DNA from: Usitatibacter rugosus
GTDB taxonomy: Bacteria > Pseudomonadota > Gammaproteobacteria > Burkholderiales > Usitatibacteraceae
Direction: 5' to 3'
Assembly: GCF_013003965.1 (NCBI RefSeq)
Contig: NZ_CP053069.1
Coordinates: 2,883,419 to 2,947,418 of the forward strand
DNA: 64,000 nt
Shown here: piece by piece, positions 35,726 through 44,972 of the stretch
Numbering within the stretch: the first letter of the stretch is position 1
How the letters are laid out: every line of letters starts with the position of its first letter
Position numbers and translations under genes: made by a program
Notes under the pieces: model-generated
Databases searched by the model: none
Told to the model about the DNA's origin: nothing
Seen by the model: only the letters and a program-made list of their open reading frames with translations

Positions 35726-35770
35726 GGAGGCCAAACGGGGACGTTTGAGAGTCGTTCTTGTCAGCCTCGA

Positions 35771-35799
35771 ATTATAGCAGCGAGCCCTACCCGCCACCA
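35771..35799 (-). promoter_or_regulatory. Candidate promoter of the cytochrome c pair
   Basis: A perfect TATAAT lies on the minus strand at 35776-35771, with a weak -35 (TGGTGG, 35799-35794) 17 nt upstream. It overlaps the end of the cupin gene and lies 46 bp before the cytochrome ATG. Confidence 0.5.
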
Positions 35800-36242
35800 G
35801 TGCGCACGTAGAGGAGGCATCCCGCATCGGTGCGCAGCGCCCCGTGGGGCTTGCCGCGGGGGGCGCGGTGGAAGTCTCCCGCGTGGCAATGCACGTCGCC
35901 CAGCCAGACCTCGCCTTCCAGCACCATGCATTCCTCGGCGGTGGGATGGTCGTGCGCGGGCAGGCTCGAGCCTGACTCCATGCGCAGCAGGAAGGCCTGG
36001 ACGCCAGGCCCTTCCACCAGCCGTTTCTGCAGGACGCGCGGCGCGATCCTCCGCCATTCGCCCTGGTCGTGGTGGACCGTGACGAAATCGTCGAGATCGG
36101 CCGGCATCTCGATCCTGCGAAACAGCGCCTCGCGCATGGCCTGGGCGCGGGCTGTCGCGGGCTCGATCGGCCTCAGCTGCTGCAGCAGCTCGGCTTCGAG
36201 CGCGGCATCGAGGACGGGTTGGCTCTCGGGCTTGAGCTTCAT
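35787..36242 (-). CDS. ChrR-like cupin protein, putative anti-sigma partner
   Basis: A 151-residue protein with a C-terminal cupin: metal ligands in PAHDHPTAEECMVLEGEVWL (His-x-His and Glu) and HAGDFHRAPRGKPHG. Cupin proteins beside ECF sigma factors are usually ChrR-type anti-sigma factors. Here the N-terminal zinc-binding H-x3-C-x2-C domain that normally holds the sigma factor is not visible; residues 1-45 are helical and lack that pattern. It starts 3 bases after the sigma stop, so the two are co-expressed. It may be a modified sensor of oxidative stress. Confidence 0.72.
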   Translation of the reverse strand: MKLKPESQPVLDAALEAELLQQLRPIEPATARAQAMREALFRRIEMPADLDDFVTVHHDQGEWRRIAPRVLQKRLVEGPGVQAFLLRMESGSSLPAHDHPTAEECMVLEGEVWLGDVHCHAGDFHRAPRGKPHGALRTDAGCLLYVRTGGG

Positions 36243-36245
36243 GGC

Positions 36246-36881
36246 TCAGTGCACCGTGGCCAGCCGCGCGCGAAGCTCGGCCAGCGCACGGCGGATGTAG
36301 GTTTTCACGGAGCCCAGCGGAAGGCGGGCATGCGCCGCGATCTCCTGGTGGGTGAGGCCGCGGAAGAAAGCGAGCGCGATGAGCTGGCGTTGCAGGGCCG
36401 ACAAGTCCTCCAGCGCGCGCTTCAATTGCGAGTGCGATTGCAGGGCGGCCAACAGGTCCTGCGGATCGTCGTGGCGGTCGAGGGTTTCCGGATTCACGAG
36501 CGATTCGGGATCGGCGTGCGGCTCGGAGGGCTCGGCGCGGCGCAGGTGGTCCAATGCGCGGCTGCGGCACAACGTCAGCAGCCAGGCGAGCGGCGCTCCG
36601 CGGAGCGCGTCGTACGTATGCGCCTTCCGCCAGGCTTGCAGGTACACATCGACGGCGACTTCCTCGGCGGATTCGCGCGTGCGCACGATGCGAAGGGCGA
36701 GGCCATAGACACGGCCCAGCGTCGCCTCGTGGAGGCTCTTCAGGGCCTGCCCGTCACCCGCGGCCATGCGCGCGATCCACGCCGCCATCTGCGCCTCGCT
36801 CGCCACGGCGCTGGGCACACGCGCGTCGACGTGCTCCTGCGGATCGGCGCGACGCTTCTGCGCGGGGGGATTGCGGGCCAC
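36246..36881 (-). CDS. ECF-family RNA polymerase sigma factor
   Basis: A 211-residue extracytoplasmic-function sigma factor. Region 2 covers about residues 37-113 (ATLGRVYGLALRIVRTRESAEEVAVDVYLQAW, read in parts, with the LTLCRSRALDHLRR end). Region 4 is at ~157-207 (LSALQRQLIALAFFRGLTHQE and LPLGSVKTYIRRALAELR, split). An Ala/Arg-rich N-terminal extension precedes region 2. It is encoded directly before the cupin protein, resembling the sigmaE-ChrR arrangement (ECF11 type) that answers singlet oxygen in alphaproteobacteria. That analogy is inference. Confidence 0.9.
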   Translation of the reverse strand: MARNPPAQKRRADPQEHVDARVPSAVASEAQMAAWIARMAAGDGQALKSLHEATLGRVYGLALRIVRTRESAEEVAVDVYLQAWRKAHTYDALRGAPLAWLLTLCRSRALDHLRRAEPSEPHADPESLVNPETLDRHDDPQDLLAALQSHSQLKRALEDLSALQRQLIALAFFRGLTHQEIAAHARLPLGSVKTYIRRALAELRARLATVH

Positions 36882-36883
36882 GG

Positions 36884-38602
36884 TCAGGTCGCCTCGAAGA
36901 GCGCTTCCCAGGGACGCGGCGGCGCCAGGTAGAAGCCCTGCCCCATGGGGATGCCGATCTGCATGAGCTTCCTCGCGATCTCCTCGGTCTCGACGTATTC
37001 GGCCACCGTCTGCAGGCCGAGGCTGGTGCCGATCTTCTGGATCGATTCCACCAGCGCGTAGTCGAGGTAGTTCTTCGCCACACCCTTCACGAAGAGGCCG
37101 TCGATCTTGATGCCGTCGACGGGGAAATGCTTGAGGTAGTTGAAGGACGACAGGCCCGAGCCGAAATCATCGAGGTAGAAGCGCACGCCCATGGCGCGAA
37201 GCTGCTCGATCAACGCGCGGGCGCGCTCGACGTTCGCGATCGCCGCGGTCTCCGTGATCTCGAAGAAGAGCGCCTGCGGCGGCACCGCGTATTGCGAGAG
37301 CTTCTCCTGGAGGAATTCCGAGAAGTCGGGGCTGGAGAGCGTGTGGCCGGAGAGGTTGATCGCGAACTCGGCGGGCGAAGGATCGTCGCGGAGCTTCGCC
37401 ACGCGACGGAAATCGGAGAACGCCCGCTCGACCACCCAGCGGTCGATGGTGCGCATCAGGTCGTAGCGCTCGGCCACGGGGATGAAGGACATGGGCAGGA
37501 TCAGCTCGCCACCGGTGTCGCTCATGCGCAGCAATGCCTCCACGCGGCGCACGCCCCCGCGCTGCGCGGGATCGATATGCAGGATCGGCTGGTAGAGGAG
37601 CGTGAAGGCCCCTTCGGCCAGCGCGTCGTTGATGCGCTTCAGCCACCCGCGGCTCGTGTGGCGCATGTATTGCGAGCTGCCGGCGTCGTGGAAGGCGAAG
37701 ACGCGGTTGCGGCCCTGCTCTTTCGCGGTGAAGCACGCGGTGTCGGCTTCGCTCATCACGGCGGCCAGGCCCGGGGTGAGGCGCGTGATCGCGACCACGC
37801 CTACGGAGACGCCGACCTGGAACGCCTTGCCGTCCCACTCGAACTGCCAGGACTGCACGGCATCGCGCAGGCGCGTGGCGACCTCGGTGGCGTACTGCGC
37901 GCTCACGTTCTCCAGAAGCACCGCGAACTCGTCGCCGCCGATGCGCGTGAGCATCTCGTTGTCGCGAAGCTGGGCCTTCAGGATCGGTGCGATGCCGCGC
38001 AGCAGCTCGTCGCCCGCGAGGTGGCCGAAGGAATCGTTGATGCGATGGAAGAAGTCGACGTCGAGGTAGAGCAGCGCGTGCGTCGCACCCTGCTCCCGGG
38101 CCGAGACAAGCACCGACTCCAGCCGCTCCTCGAGGGTCTTGCGGTTCGCGAGCCCGGTGAGCGGATCGTGGTTGGTGAGGAAGAAGATCTGCTGGCGCGC
38201 GGTGTCGAGCCGCTCCTGCAGGCGCCCCTGCTGCTGGGCGAAATCCTTGGCGAGCTTGAGCACGTCCTGCTTCATGCCTTCCAGGGGCGGCGTGAGCTCG
38301 GGCAGCGGAGGCAGCTCGCCGCCGCCCACCACGTGGCGCACCGCTTGGCCGACCGCATCCACCTCGCCCACGACCGCGCGCGCGGCGAGGCGCGCCAGCG
38401 CGAACATGGCGCAGATGCTCGCCACCAGCGCGATCACGAACGTCCAGGCCTGCGCGTTGTTGGTGGCGTTGCCCAGCGCGGCGCGCGCGAAGACGAACAC
38501 CGCGCAGAAGACCGCGATCGGGATCAGGCCGAGGCCGAACATGCGCCCGGCCAGCCGGCTGCGGGCCTCGGGACGCGGGACGGGCTTGTCGGCGGCGGCC
38601 AT
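36884..38602 (-). CDS. Membrane GGDEF-EAL cyclic di-GMP enzyme
   Basis: A 572-residue signalling protein. Two N-terminal membrane helices (~22-41 and 52-71) are followed by a coiled linker (~108-140). The GGDEF domain has an intact GGDEF at 222-226 and a degenerate inhibitory site (R213-D-N-E216 instead of RxxD). The C-terminal EAL domain has E355-A-L plus YLDDFGSGLSSF, GIKIDGLFV and AEYVET. Both active sites look intact, so it may make and degrade c-di-GMP. It lies 2 bases before dnaQ and 2 bases after the sigma factor gene, an uncommon setting. No sensory domain other than the membrane region is seen. Confidence 0.92.
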   Translation of the reverse strand: MAAADKPVPRPEARSRLAGRMFGLGLIPIAVFCAVFVFARAALGNATNNAQAWTFVIALVASICAMFALARLAARAVVGEVDAVGQAVRHVVGGGELPPLPELTPPLEGMKQDVLKLAKDFAQQQGRLQERLDTARQQIFFLTNHDPLTGLANRKTLEERLESVLVSAREQGATHALLYLDVDFFHRINDSFGHLAGDELLRGIAPILKAQLRDNEMLTRIGGDEFAVLLENVSAQYATEVATRLRDAVQSWQFEWDGKAFQVGVSVGVVAITRLTPGLAAVMSEADTACFTAKEQGRNRVFAFHDAGSSQYMRHTSRGWLKRINDALAEGAFTLLYQPILHIDPAQRGGVRRVEALLRMSDTGGELILPMSFIPVAERYDLMRTIDRWVVERAFSDFRRVAKLRDDPSPAEFAINLSGHTLSSPDFSEFLQEKLSQYAVPPQALFFEITETAAIANVERARALIEQLRAMGVRFYLDDFGSGLSSFNYLKHFPVDGIKIDGLFVKGVAKNYLDYALVESIQKIGTSLGLQTVAEYVETEEIARKLMQIGIPMGQGFYLAPPRPWEALFEAT

Positions 38603-38604
38603 GG

Positions 38605-39312
38605 TCAGGCGGGCACCTCGGTGCCGAGCCCGAGCCACAGGCAGCGGCCCTTGCTCTCCTTCGCGATCCGCTCGCACATCGCGAAGTGGGCGCGAAGCTC
38701 TTCGTCCGTGGCGCGCAGCACCGCGAGATGCGCGGGGCGCGCGGCTTCCTGCGTGCCCATCATCGGCGCGGGTGCCACGAGGTTGATGTCGAGCGCGTCC
38801 TGCCCGCGCGTCATGCACAGCCACACTTCCGCGAGAAGCTGCGTGTCGAGTAGCGCCCCGTGCAGTGTGCGGCGGGAATTGTCGACCACGTAGCGCTCGC
38901 AGAGCGCATCGAGCGAGTTCCGCTTGCCGGGATGAAGCTCGCGCGCAAGCTCGAGCGTATCCGTCACGCGGCAGCTGGTGCACACGCCGGGCTTGCCGAC
39001 GCGCGTGAGCTCCGCGTCGAGGAACGCCACGTCGAAGGGCGCGTTGTGGATCAGCAACTCCGCGTCCCCGAGGAATTCCAGCAGCTCCTCCACGATGTCG
39101 GCGAAGCGCGGCTTGTCGGCGAGATCCTCGGCCGTCATGCCGTGCACCTGGGTCGCGGCGATGTCGATGTCGCGCTCGGGGTTCACGTAGCGGTGGAAAT
39201 GTCGCCCGGTCGGCCGGCGGTCGTGCAGCTCCAGGCACGCGACCTCGATGATGCGGTGGCCCTGGTTCGGCTCGAGGCCGGTGGTCTCCGTGTCGAGGAC
39301 GATGCGCCTCAC
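38605..39312 (-). CDS. dnaQ: DNA polymerase III epsilon subunit (proofreading exonuclease)
   Basis: A 235-residue 3'-5' exonuclease. Exo I is DTETTGLEP (residues ~6-14), Exo II is [14 protein letters not shown], and Exo III contains H-x-A-L-x-D in [17 protein letters not shown]. The GTG at 39312 is used because it starts at [15 protein letters not shown], the standard epsilon N-terminus, and overlaps the rnhA stop. The rnhA-dnaQ order is conserved in proteobacteria. Confidence 0.94.
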   Translation of the reverse strand: MRRIVLDTETTGLEPNQGHRIIEVACLELHDRRPTGRHFHRYVNPERDIDIAATQVHGMTAEDLADKPRFADIVEELLEFLGDAELLIHNAPFDVAFLDAELTRVGKPGVCTSCRVTDTLELARELHPGKRNSLDALCERYVVDNSRRTLHGALLDTQLLAEVWLCMTRGQDALDINLVAPAPMMGTQEAARPAHLAVLRATDEELRAHFAMCERIAKESKGRCLWLGLGTEVPA

Positions 39313-39755
39313 GCCGGTACACCCTTGTTGGCCAGGGCGTCGGCGCGCTCGTTGCCGTCGTGGCCCGAATGGCCCTTCACCCACTTCCATTCGATCTCGT
39401 GCCGGGCCACCTCGGTATCGAGCGCCTTCCAGAGGTCGACGTTCTTCACCGGCTCCTTGGCGGCGGTGCGCCAGCCGCGCGCCTTCCAGCCGTGGATCCA
39501 CTCGGTGATGCCCTTCATCACGTAGGTGGAGTCGGTATGCAGGAGCACCTTCGACGGGCGCTTCAGCGCGCGCAACGCCTCGATCACCGCCATCATCTCC
39601 ATGCGGTTGTTCGTGGTGGTGGCTTCGCCGCCGAACATCTCCCGCTCCTCGCCGTTGTACTTGAGCAGGGCGCCCCAGCCGCCCGGGCCGGGATTGCCCT
39701 TGCACGCGCCGTCGGTATAGATGTGGACTGCCGGTACCGCGATGTCGTCGTTCAC
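39309..39755 (-). CDS. rnhA: Ribonuclease HI
   Basis: A 148-residue RNase H that removes RNA from RNA-DNA hybrids. The catalytic carboxylates are all present: D in [17 protein letters not shown] in [14 protein letters not shown] in LHTDSTYV and D in [13 protein letters not shown] 39755 gives [20 protein letters not shown] and overlaps the stop of the methyltransferase gene by one base. Confidence 0.95.
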   Translation of the reverse strand: MNDDIAVPAVHIYTDGACKGNPGPGGWGALLKYNGEEREMFGGEATTTNNRMEMMAVIEALRALKRPSKVLLHTDSTYVMKGITEWIHGWKARGWRTAAKEPVKNVDLWKALDTEVARHEIEWKWVKGHSGHDGNERADALANKGVPA

Positions 39756-40498
39756 TACTTCACGATCTTCAAATGGCCGTGCTTGATGTGACCCTGGCGC
39801 TTGGCGGCTGCGGCGAGCGGCTTTTCTCGCGCGGCCTTCTCCTGCCACGCGGGCATGATGAGGCGCATGCCACGCACGCGCTTGATGGCCTGGAGCATGT
39901 AGACCGCGCCGCCGATGGCCCACCAGCGGTCACCCGCCGGCTCCATGAACGAGAAGCGCCGCCGCCACGCCTCGGCGTCGAACGGCGGCACGTAGCACGC
40001 GAGCCTTCCGGCATTCACGTCGTAGCCCAGGAGCGAGAGCCAGTCCTTCACGCGCAGCAGCGAGTTGAAGCGGCCGTTCCACGGCGGCTCGGAGCGCGAA
40101 AAGCCGGCGGCGCTGCGCAGGCCCCAGAGGCTCCACGGGTTGAAGCCGACGATGATGAGCCGGCCCTCGGGCATCATCACGCGGTCGACTTCGCGGAGCA
40201 CGGCATGGGGATCGTCGGCGAACTCGAGCACGTGCGGCAGGAGCGTGAGGTCGATCGACTGCGTGGCGATCGGCAGCTCGTGGCACTTGGCGCGCGCATC
40301 CACGTTGCCCCAGGGCGCGAGCTTCACGCGGTGCGCGATGCGGCTCTCGCGCAGCAGGTCGTGCTCCGGCAGGCCCAGCTGCAGCGCGTGGTAGCCGAAG
40401 ATGTCGGGCGTGACTTCGTCGAGGTAGGCGCGCTCCTTCTCGAGCACGTATGCCCCAAGTGGAGTCGCGAACCAGTCGCCGAGGGTGTTGGTCGCCAT
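39755..40498 (-). CDS. SAM-dependent class I methyltransferase
   Basis: A 247-residue protein with a methyltransferase-11-like core: [29 protein letters not shown] then [21 protein letters not shown] (read in parts). The usual glycine-rich SAM motif I is degenerate, with [16 protein letters not shown] in its place. Its position upstream of rnhA and dnaQ is typical of a family found beside gloB in betaproteobacteria, but the substrate is unknown. It is divergent from gloB with a 29 bp gap, so the promoters of both genes must overlap it. Confidence 0.85.
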   Translation of the reverse strand: MATNTLGDWFATPLGAYVLEKERAYLDEVTPDIFGYHALQLGLPEHDLLRESRIAHRVKLAPWGNVDARAKCHELPIATQSIDLTLLPHVLEFADDPHAVLREVDRVMMPEGRLIIVGFNPWSLWGLRSAAGFSRSEPPWNGRFNSLLRVKDWLSLLGYDVNAGRLACYVPPFDAEAWRRRFSFMEPAGDRWWAIGGAVYMLQAIKRVRGMRLIMPAWQEKAAREKPLAAAAKRQGHIKHGHLKIVK

Positions 40499-40527
40499 GC
40501 GCCAATTCTAATAGACTCGGCCCCACG

Positions 40528-41292
40528 ATGCGCATCCATGCCGTGCCCGCGTTCCAGGACAATTACCTCTGGCTGATGGAGGACGGGGGCAAGGCAGCGG
40601 TGGTGGATCCCGGCGATGCGCAACCCATCGAGGCCGCGCTCGCCGAGCGGGGCCTGGAGCTCACCGCCATCCTCACGACCCACCATCACGGCGACCACGT
40701 CGGGGGCGTGGAAGCCCTCGCGGCCCGCTGGAAGTGTCCGATATTCGGACCGGCCGGCGAATCCATCCCGCGCATCACGCGAAAGCTCGTCGAAAGCGAC
40801 ACGATCGAGGTCCCCGGGCTCGGCGAGACGTTTTCCGTGCTCGACGTGCCCGGCCACACCGCGGGACATATCGCGTATGTGGGCGACGGCGTCGCGTTCG
40901 TCGGCGACACGCTCTTCGCCTGCGGCTGCGGCCGGCTCTTCGAAGGCACGGCGGAGCAGATGGCCCATTCGCTCGGCAAGCTCTCGAAGCTGCCCGCCGC
41001 CACGCGCGCCTACTGCGCGCACGAGTACACGATGGCCAACATCAAGTTCGCCGAGGCCGTGGAGCCGGGTAACGCACGCCTGCACGCGCGCCACGCCGCG
41101 GATGCCGCGAAACGTTCGCGCGGCGAGCCGACCGTGCCTTCGACGATCGGCGAAGAGCTCGCCACCAATCCTTTCCTGCGTTGCACCGAGCCGGAGGTCG
41201 TCGCCTCCGCCGAGCGCCATGCGGGCAAGCGCCTCGGCGACGCGGTCGCCGTCTTCGCGGAAATCCGCGCCTGGAAGAACACATTCCGATGA
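40528..41292 (+). CDS. gloB: Hydroxyacylglutathione hydrolase (glyoxalase II)
   Basis: A 254-residue metallo-beta-lactamase-fold enzyme that hydrolyses S-lactoylglutathione in methylglyoxal detoxification. The metal motif THHHGDHVGG is at residues ~53-62. Further ligands are in DVPGHTAGHIAY, FVGDTLFACGCGRLFEG and the CAHEYTMANIKFA segment for glutathione binding. ATG 40528 gives the typical MRIHAVPAFQDNY start. It overlaps the following GNAT gene (ATGA). Confidence 0.95.
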   Translation: MRIHAVPAFQDNYLWLMEDGGKAAVVDPGDAQPIEAALAERGLELTAILTTHHHGDHVGGVEALAARWKCPIFGPAGESIPRITRKLVESDTIEVPGLGETFSVLDVPGHTAGHIAYVGDGVAFVGDTLFACGCGRLFEGTAEQMAHSLGKLSKLPAATRAYCAHEYTMANIKFAEAVEPGNARLHARHAADAAKRSRGEPTVPSTIGEELATNPFLRCTEPEVVASAERHAGKRLGDAVAVFAEIRAWKNTFR

Positions 41293-41774
41293 CCGACACG
41301 TCTTTCACCCTGCGAGCGGCCGCCGCTTCCGATGTCCCCGAGATCCTGCGGCTGATCCACGCCCTCGCGGTCTACGAAAAGCTCGAGGACCAGGCGGTCG
41401 GCACCGACGCGATGCTGCGCGAAGCCCTGTTCGGTAAACGCCCGAGCTGCGAAGCCCTGATCGCCGAGCGTAACGGCCGCGCCGTCGGCTTCGCGCTCTA
41501 CTTCACGACGTTCTCCACGTTCCTCTGCAAGCCGGGGCTGTACCTCGAGGATCTCTTCGTCGAGCCGGAGTGCCGGGGCCTGGGCATCGGCAAGGCGCTA
41601 CTGCAGCGCCTCGCGGCGATCGCGGCCGAGCGCGATTGCGGCCGCTTCGAATGGCGGGTCCTGGATTGGAATGAACCGTCGATCAAGTTCTACGAGAGCC
41701 TGGGCGCGACGCTCATGCCGACGTGGATCCTGGTGCGGATGACGCAGCGCGAATTCGCGTTGCTCGCGCGCTAG
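41289..41774 (+). CDS. GNAT-family N-acetyltransferase
   Basis: A 161-residue acetyltransferase. The acetyl-CoA loop is CRGLGIGKALLQRLAAIA (residues ~97-114), preceded by LYLEDLFVEPE. The layout is similar to diamine/thialysine acetyltransferases (N-terminal FTLRAAAASDVPEILRLI; C-terminal WNEPSIKFYESLGA). The substrate is not certain. It starts inside the gloB stop and ends convergently with the SARP gene, the two stops sharing the palindrome CTAG (41771-41774). Confidence 0.88.
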   Translation: MTDTSFTLRAAAASDVPEILRLIHALAVYEKLEDQAVGTDAMLREALFGKRPSCEALIAERNGRAVGFALYFTTFSTFLCKPGLYLEDLFVEPECRGLGIGKALLQRLAAIAAERDCGRFEWRVLDWNEPSIKFYESLGATLMPTWILVRMTQREFALLAR

Positions 41775-44700
41775 GCTTCGGCCAGCGCCCCGCGCGCCTC
41801 GGTCACCAGCTCGGACAGGTCGCGCTTCTTCGCCGCCGCGCGCACCGCGGCCGAGAAGGCCGGCGAGAGCTCCGCTTCGAGCGCCAGCGCATCCCTGCGC
41901 ACCGTCACCGAGACGCCGGGGAGCTGCGCCACCGCATGCGCCCATCCGAACGCGCGCTCCCGCTCGGGCGGCCCCAGCTCGACCAGCATGCGCGCCGCGA
42001 CGATGACGGCATCGGCGAGCACGTTGGTGAAGTGGTGGCGCTTGCCGCCCTCGAACGCAGCGACGAGGTGGTACGTGGCCGAGGGGCGATCGCCGAGCGC
42101 GAGCGCGGCTTGCGCCAGCACGATGCGCGCATCGAGAGCGGGGAGCATGTTGCCGTCGTGCTCGGCCATCATCAGGGCCTGCTCCAGCGGCGCCATCGCA
42201 TCGCGGGGACGCCCGATGCGCACCATCGCGTCGCCCTGCGACATGAGGTTCAGCGCGATGAGGTTCCGGTCGCCCGCGCGCCGCAGGTGCTCGAGCGCCG
42301 CCTGGTAGCGATCGAGGGCCTGCGCATAGTCGCCCTTGCGCGTCGCGACGGCGCCGAGGTTATGCATGGCGCGCCCAACGTTCAGCGTGTTGCCCGCCAG
42401 CCGCCAGAGATCGAGGGCGCTCTCGTAGCCCGCTTCGGCCGAGGCGTAGTTGCCGAGGTGGTTCTCCGCCAGCGCGAGGTTGTTGTGGGCGGCGGCGACC
42501 ATCGAGGGCTTGCCGAGCGAGGTCGCGGCCTCGAGCGAGCGGCGCTCGATGTCGCGGCCTTCCTCGCGGCGGCCGAGCTGCACGAGCGCCAGGCCGCGCA
42601 CGCGGCATGCGGAGGCGATGAGCGCCTTGTCGCCGATGGCTTCGGCGAGCGCGAGAGACTCGGCACCGGAGCGCTCGGCCTCCTCGAGGCGGCCCATGAG
42701 GAACAGCGTGAAGGACTTGCCCGCGTGCGCCTGGCTGCGGTCGGGCTTCGCGTCGTCGAGGCCCTCCATCGCCGCGAGCGCCTCGTCGAGCGCCGCGAGC
42801 GAGCCGGGGTTGTCTCCGGAGAAACGCAGGAAGACACCGCGGCGGATCATCGCTCGCGTCGCGGAGGCTCCGTCGCCGGCGCGATGGGCGGCGTCCAGCC
42901 ACGCCTCGGCAGCGCGAAGGCCTTCGGCCGTGTACGTGCGGCACTCGAGGAAATCGAACCACGTGGGCGCCGCGGCATCGAGTGCGCCAACGCTCGCGGA
43001 GGCAGCACCCGACTCCCACGCCCGGCGGATGTTGGCGCTCTCGGCCTCGATCTCGGCCAGGCCCTCGCTCTCCTCGGGACCGTCGAGGCGCGCCTGGGCG
43101 TTGCGCAGGAATTCGAGATAGAAGCTGTCGCGCCGCTTGAGCACCGAGGCTTGGCGGACCGCGCGCGCCTTGGCCGTCGTGCCGTGCTGGTCCCAGGCGT
43201 ACTGCCGCACGACTTCGTGCTGGTGCCAGCGGCCCGCGGAAACGCGCGAGAGCAATGATTTTTCCGTGAGCGCGGTGAGCGTGCGCAGGCTGGCCTGGGC
43301 CACGTGCTCGGCCGCCTCGCGCGAGAAGCTGCCGTGCAAGGCTCCGAGACCCGAGAGTGCCTCGCGTTGCTCCGCGGGAAGCCGCTCCCACGAATACGCC
43401 ACGACGGCGCCCAGGGTCTGGTGCCGGGCCGCGCGATTCACGTGGCGGCTGCGAAGCTCCTGGGCGCGCTCGCGAAGCGACGACGCGATCTCCGCGCACG
43501 GCACGTTGCGAACCCAGCTCGCGGCGAGCTCGAGGCCGAGGGGCAGGCCTTCCAGCGCTTCGCACACCTTCACGACGTTGGGCAGCTCGGCGGCGAGCGA
43601 GAAGCCGACGTAGGCCTGGCGTGCGCGCTGCGCGAAGAACTGCACGGCGGGATAGTTCTGCGCATCGTCCACGGCATCCGACGCGGGATAGGCGAGGCCC
43701 GAGAGCTCGTAGCTCCACTCCTCCTGGAGATGCAGCGTCTCGCGCGACGTGGCGAGGACCTTGAGCTGCGAGCCGGTCTCGCGCAGGAGTGTCGCGATCT
43801 GCGCCGCGAGGCCATGCGGATCGCCGGGCTCGCCCACCAGGTGCTCGAGGTTGTCCAGCACGACGAGCGCGTTGCGTTCGCGAAGGAAGCCGCACACGGT
43901 CGAGAGCGGCGAAGCGGACGCGGCGGGCTGCAGGCCGCAGGCGCGCGCGAGCGTTTGCGCGAAGAGGCGCGGGTCCTGGAGGTCATCGAGCCCGACGACG
44001 TACGTGCCGTCGGGAAACGCAGGGCCTTCCATCTCGGCGAGCGCCATCGACAAACGCGTCTTGCCGACACCGCCCATCCCGAGGAGCGTGAGCAGGCGGC
44101 AGGTCGGGTCGGCGAGCAGGCCGCGCAGCTCCGCGAGCTCGTCGGTGCGCCCGAAGAAAGAGGTTGCGGCTCCGATGCGCGGTGGCATCTCGCGCGGGGC
44201 GGCGCCGGCGCCCTGGCGCAAGCGCTCGGCGAGCGACGACATCTCCTCCGACGGCGCGGCGCCGTGCGCGACCGCGCGCGCCCGGCGATACACCTCGTAG
44301 TGCGCGAGGGCCTGGTCGCCGCCCGCGCCTTGCGAGAGCCACGTCATCAGCAGGCGGTGCATCGCCTCGTTGGCCGGATCGAGGCGCAGCCAGGCATCTG
44401 CGACCTCGCGCGCGCGGTCACGCTCGCCCAGCGAGTGCAGGCGGCGCGCGAGCTTCACGTGGGCGTCGGCGGCGATGGTGCGCAGGCGATTCCGTTCGGC
44501 GAAGAGCCAGTCGGCGAACTCCGGTGCGAGGTCCTGGCCGATGTCCTGGAGGAGATCGCCCCGGTAGAGCGCGACGGCGGAGCGCAGCGACTCCACCTCG
44601 TCGGACGACGCGAGCGCCGTGAACGTCTCGACATCGACGTCGACCCCCGGGGTGGGAGCGACCGTGTCGCGCGTCACGGACAGGTGCTTCAGCACCGGCG

Positions 44701-44920
44701 CCGGGAGCTTGGTCAGCGCGACCCGCAGGCTCCCCAGCGCATGGCGCTGGCCGGCCCCGCCCCACAGGAGGGCCGCCAGCCGGGGCCGCGGCTGCGCGAC
44801 CTTGGTCAGGAAGACATACGCCGCCAGCCAGACTGCCTTCTGGGCGTTACAGGCGAGCTCCCGCCCTTCGGCCTCGAAAACCGGGCGGCCGAGCAGGCGC
44901 AGCTTGAGGGAAGTCTCCAT
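41771..44920 (-). CDS. Very large SARP/AfsR-type regulator with NTPase and TPR domains
   Basis: A 1049-residue protein. Residues ~7-95 read as the OmpR-like winged HTH of SARP proteins (LRLLGRPVFEAEGRELACN, then LAALLWGGAGQRHALGSLRV). A bacterial transcriptional activation (BTAD) domain follows at ~100-245. A STAND/NB-ARC ATPase starts near residue 280 (P-loop GMGGVGKTRL; Walker B VVLDNLEHLVGE). The rest is alpha-helical TPR repeats, with NNLALAENHLGNYASAEAGY-type units near 835-930. I chose ATG 44920; longer in-frame starts would run across the upstream 11 bp heptamer array. Such proteins are frequent in actinomycetes and rarer here. Targets are unknown. Confidence 0.88.
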   Translation of the reverse strand: METSLKLRLLGRPVFEAEGRELACNAQKAVWLAAYVFLTKVAQPRPRLAALLWGGAGQRHALGSLRVALTKLPAPVLKHLSVTRDTVAPTPGVDVDVETFTALASSDEVESLRSAVALYRGDLLQDIGQDLAPEFADWLFAERNRLRTIAADAHVKLARRLHSLGERDRAREVADAWLRLDPANEAMHRLLMTWLSQGAGGDQALAHYEVYRRARAVAHGAAPSEEMSSLAERLRQGAGAAPREMPPRIGAATSFFGRTDELAELRGLLADPTCRLLTLLGMGGVGKTRLSMALAEMEGPAFPDGTYVVGLDDLQDPRLFAQTLARACGLQPAASASPLSTVCGFLRERNALVVLDNLEHLVGEPGDPHGLAAQIATLLRETGSQLKVLATSRETLHLQEEWSYELSGLAYPASDAVDDAQNYPAVQFFAQRARQAYVGFSLAAELPNVVKVCEALEGLPLGLELAASWVRNVPCAEIASSLRERAQELRSRHVNRAARHQTLGAVVAYSWERLPAEQREALSGLGALHGSFSREAAEHVAQASLRTLTALTEKSLLSRVSAGRWHQHEVVRQYAWDQHGTTAKARAVRQASVLKRRDSFYLEFLRNAQARLDGPEESEGLAEIEAESANIRRAWESGAASASVGALDAAAPTWFDFLECRTYTAEGLRAAEAWLDAAHRAGDGASATRAMIRRGVFLRFSGDNPGSLAALDEALAAMEGLDDAKPDRSQAHAGKSFTLFLMGRLEEAERSGAESLALAEAIGDKALIASACRVRGLALVQLGRREEGRDIERRSLEAATSLGKPSMVAAAHNNLALAENHLGNYASAEAGYESALDLWRLAGNTLNVGRAMHNLGAVATRKGDYAQALDRYQAALEHLRRAGDRNLIALNLMSQGDAMVRIGRPRDAMAPLEQALMMAEHDGNMLPALDARIVLAQAALALGDRPSATYHLVAAFEGGKRHHFTNVLADAVIVAARMLVELGPPERERAFGWAHAVAQLPGVSVTVRRDALALEAELSPAFSAAVRAAAKKRDLSELVTEARGALAEA

Positions 44921-44972
44921 GGGCCCATTCTTCGCTGCATGGCCCCCCACCGCAACCGCCCCGGGGGCCCCG

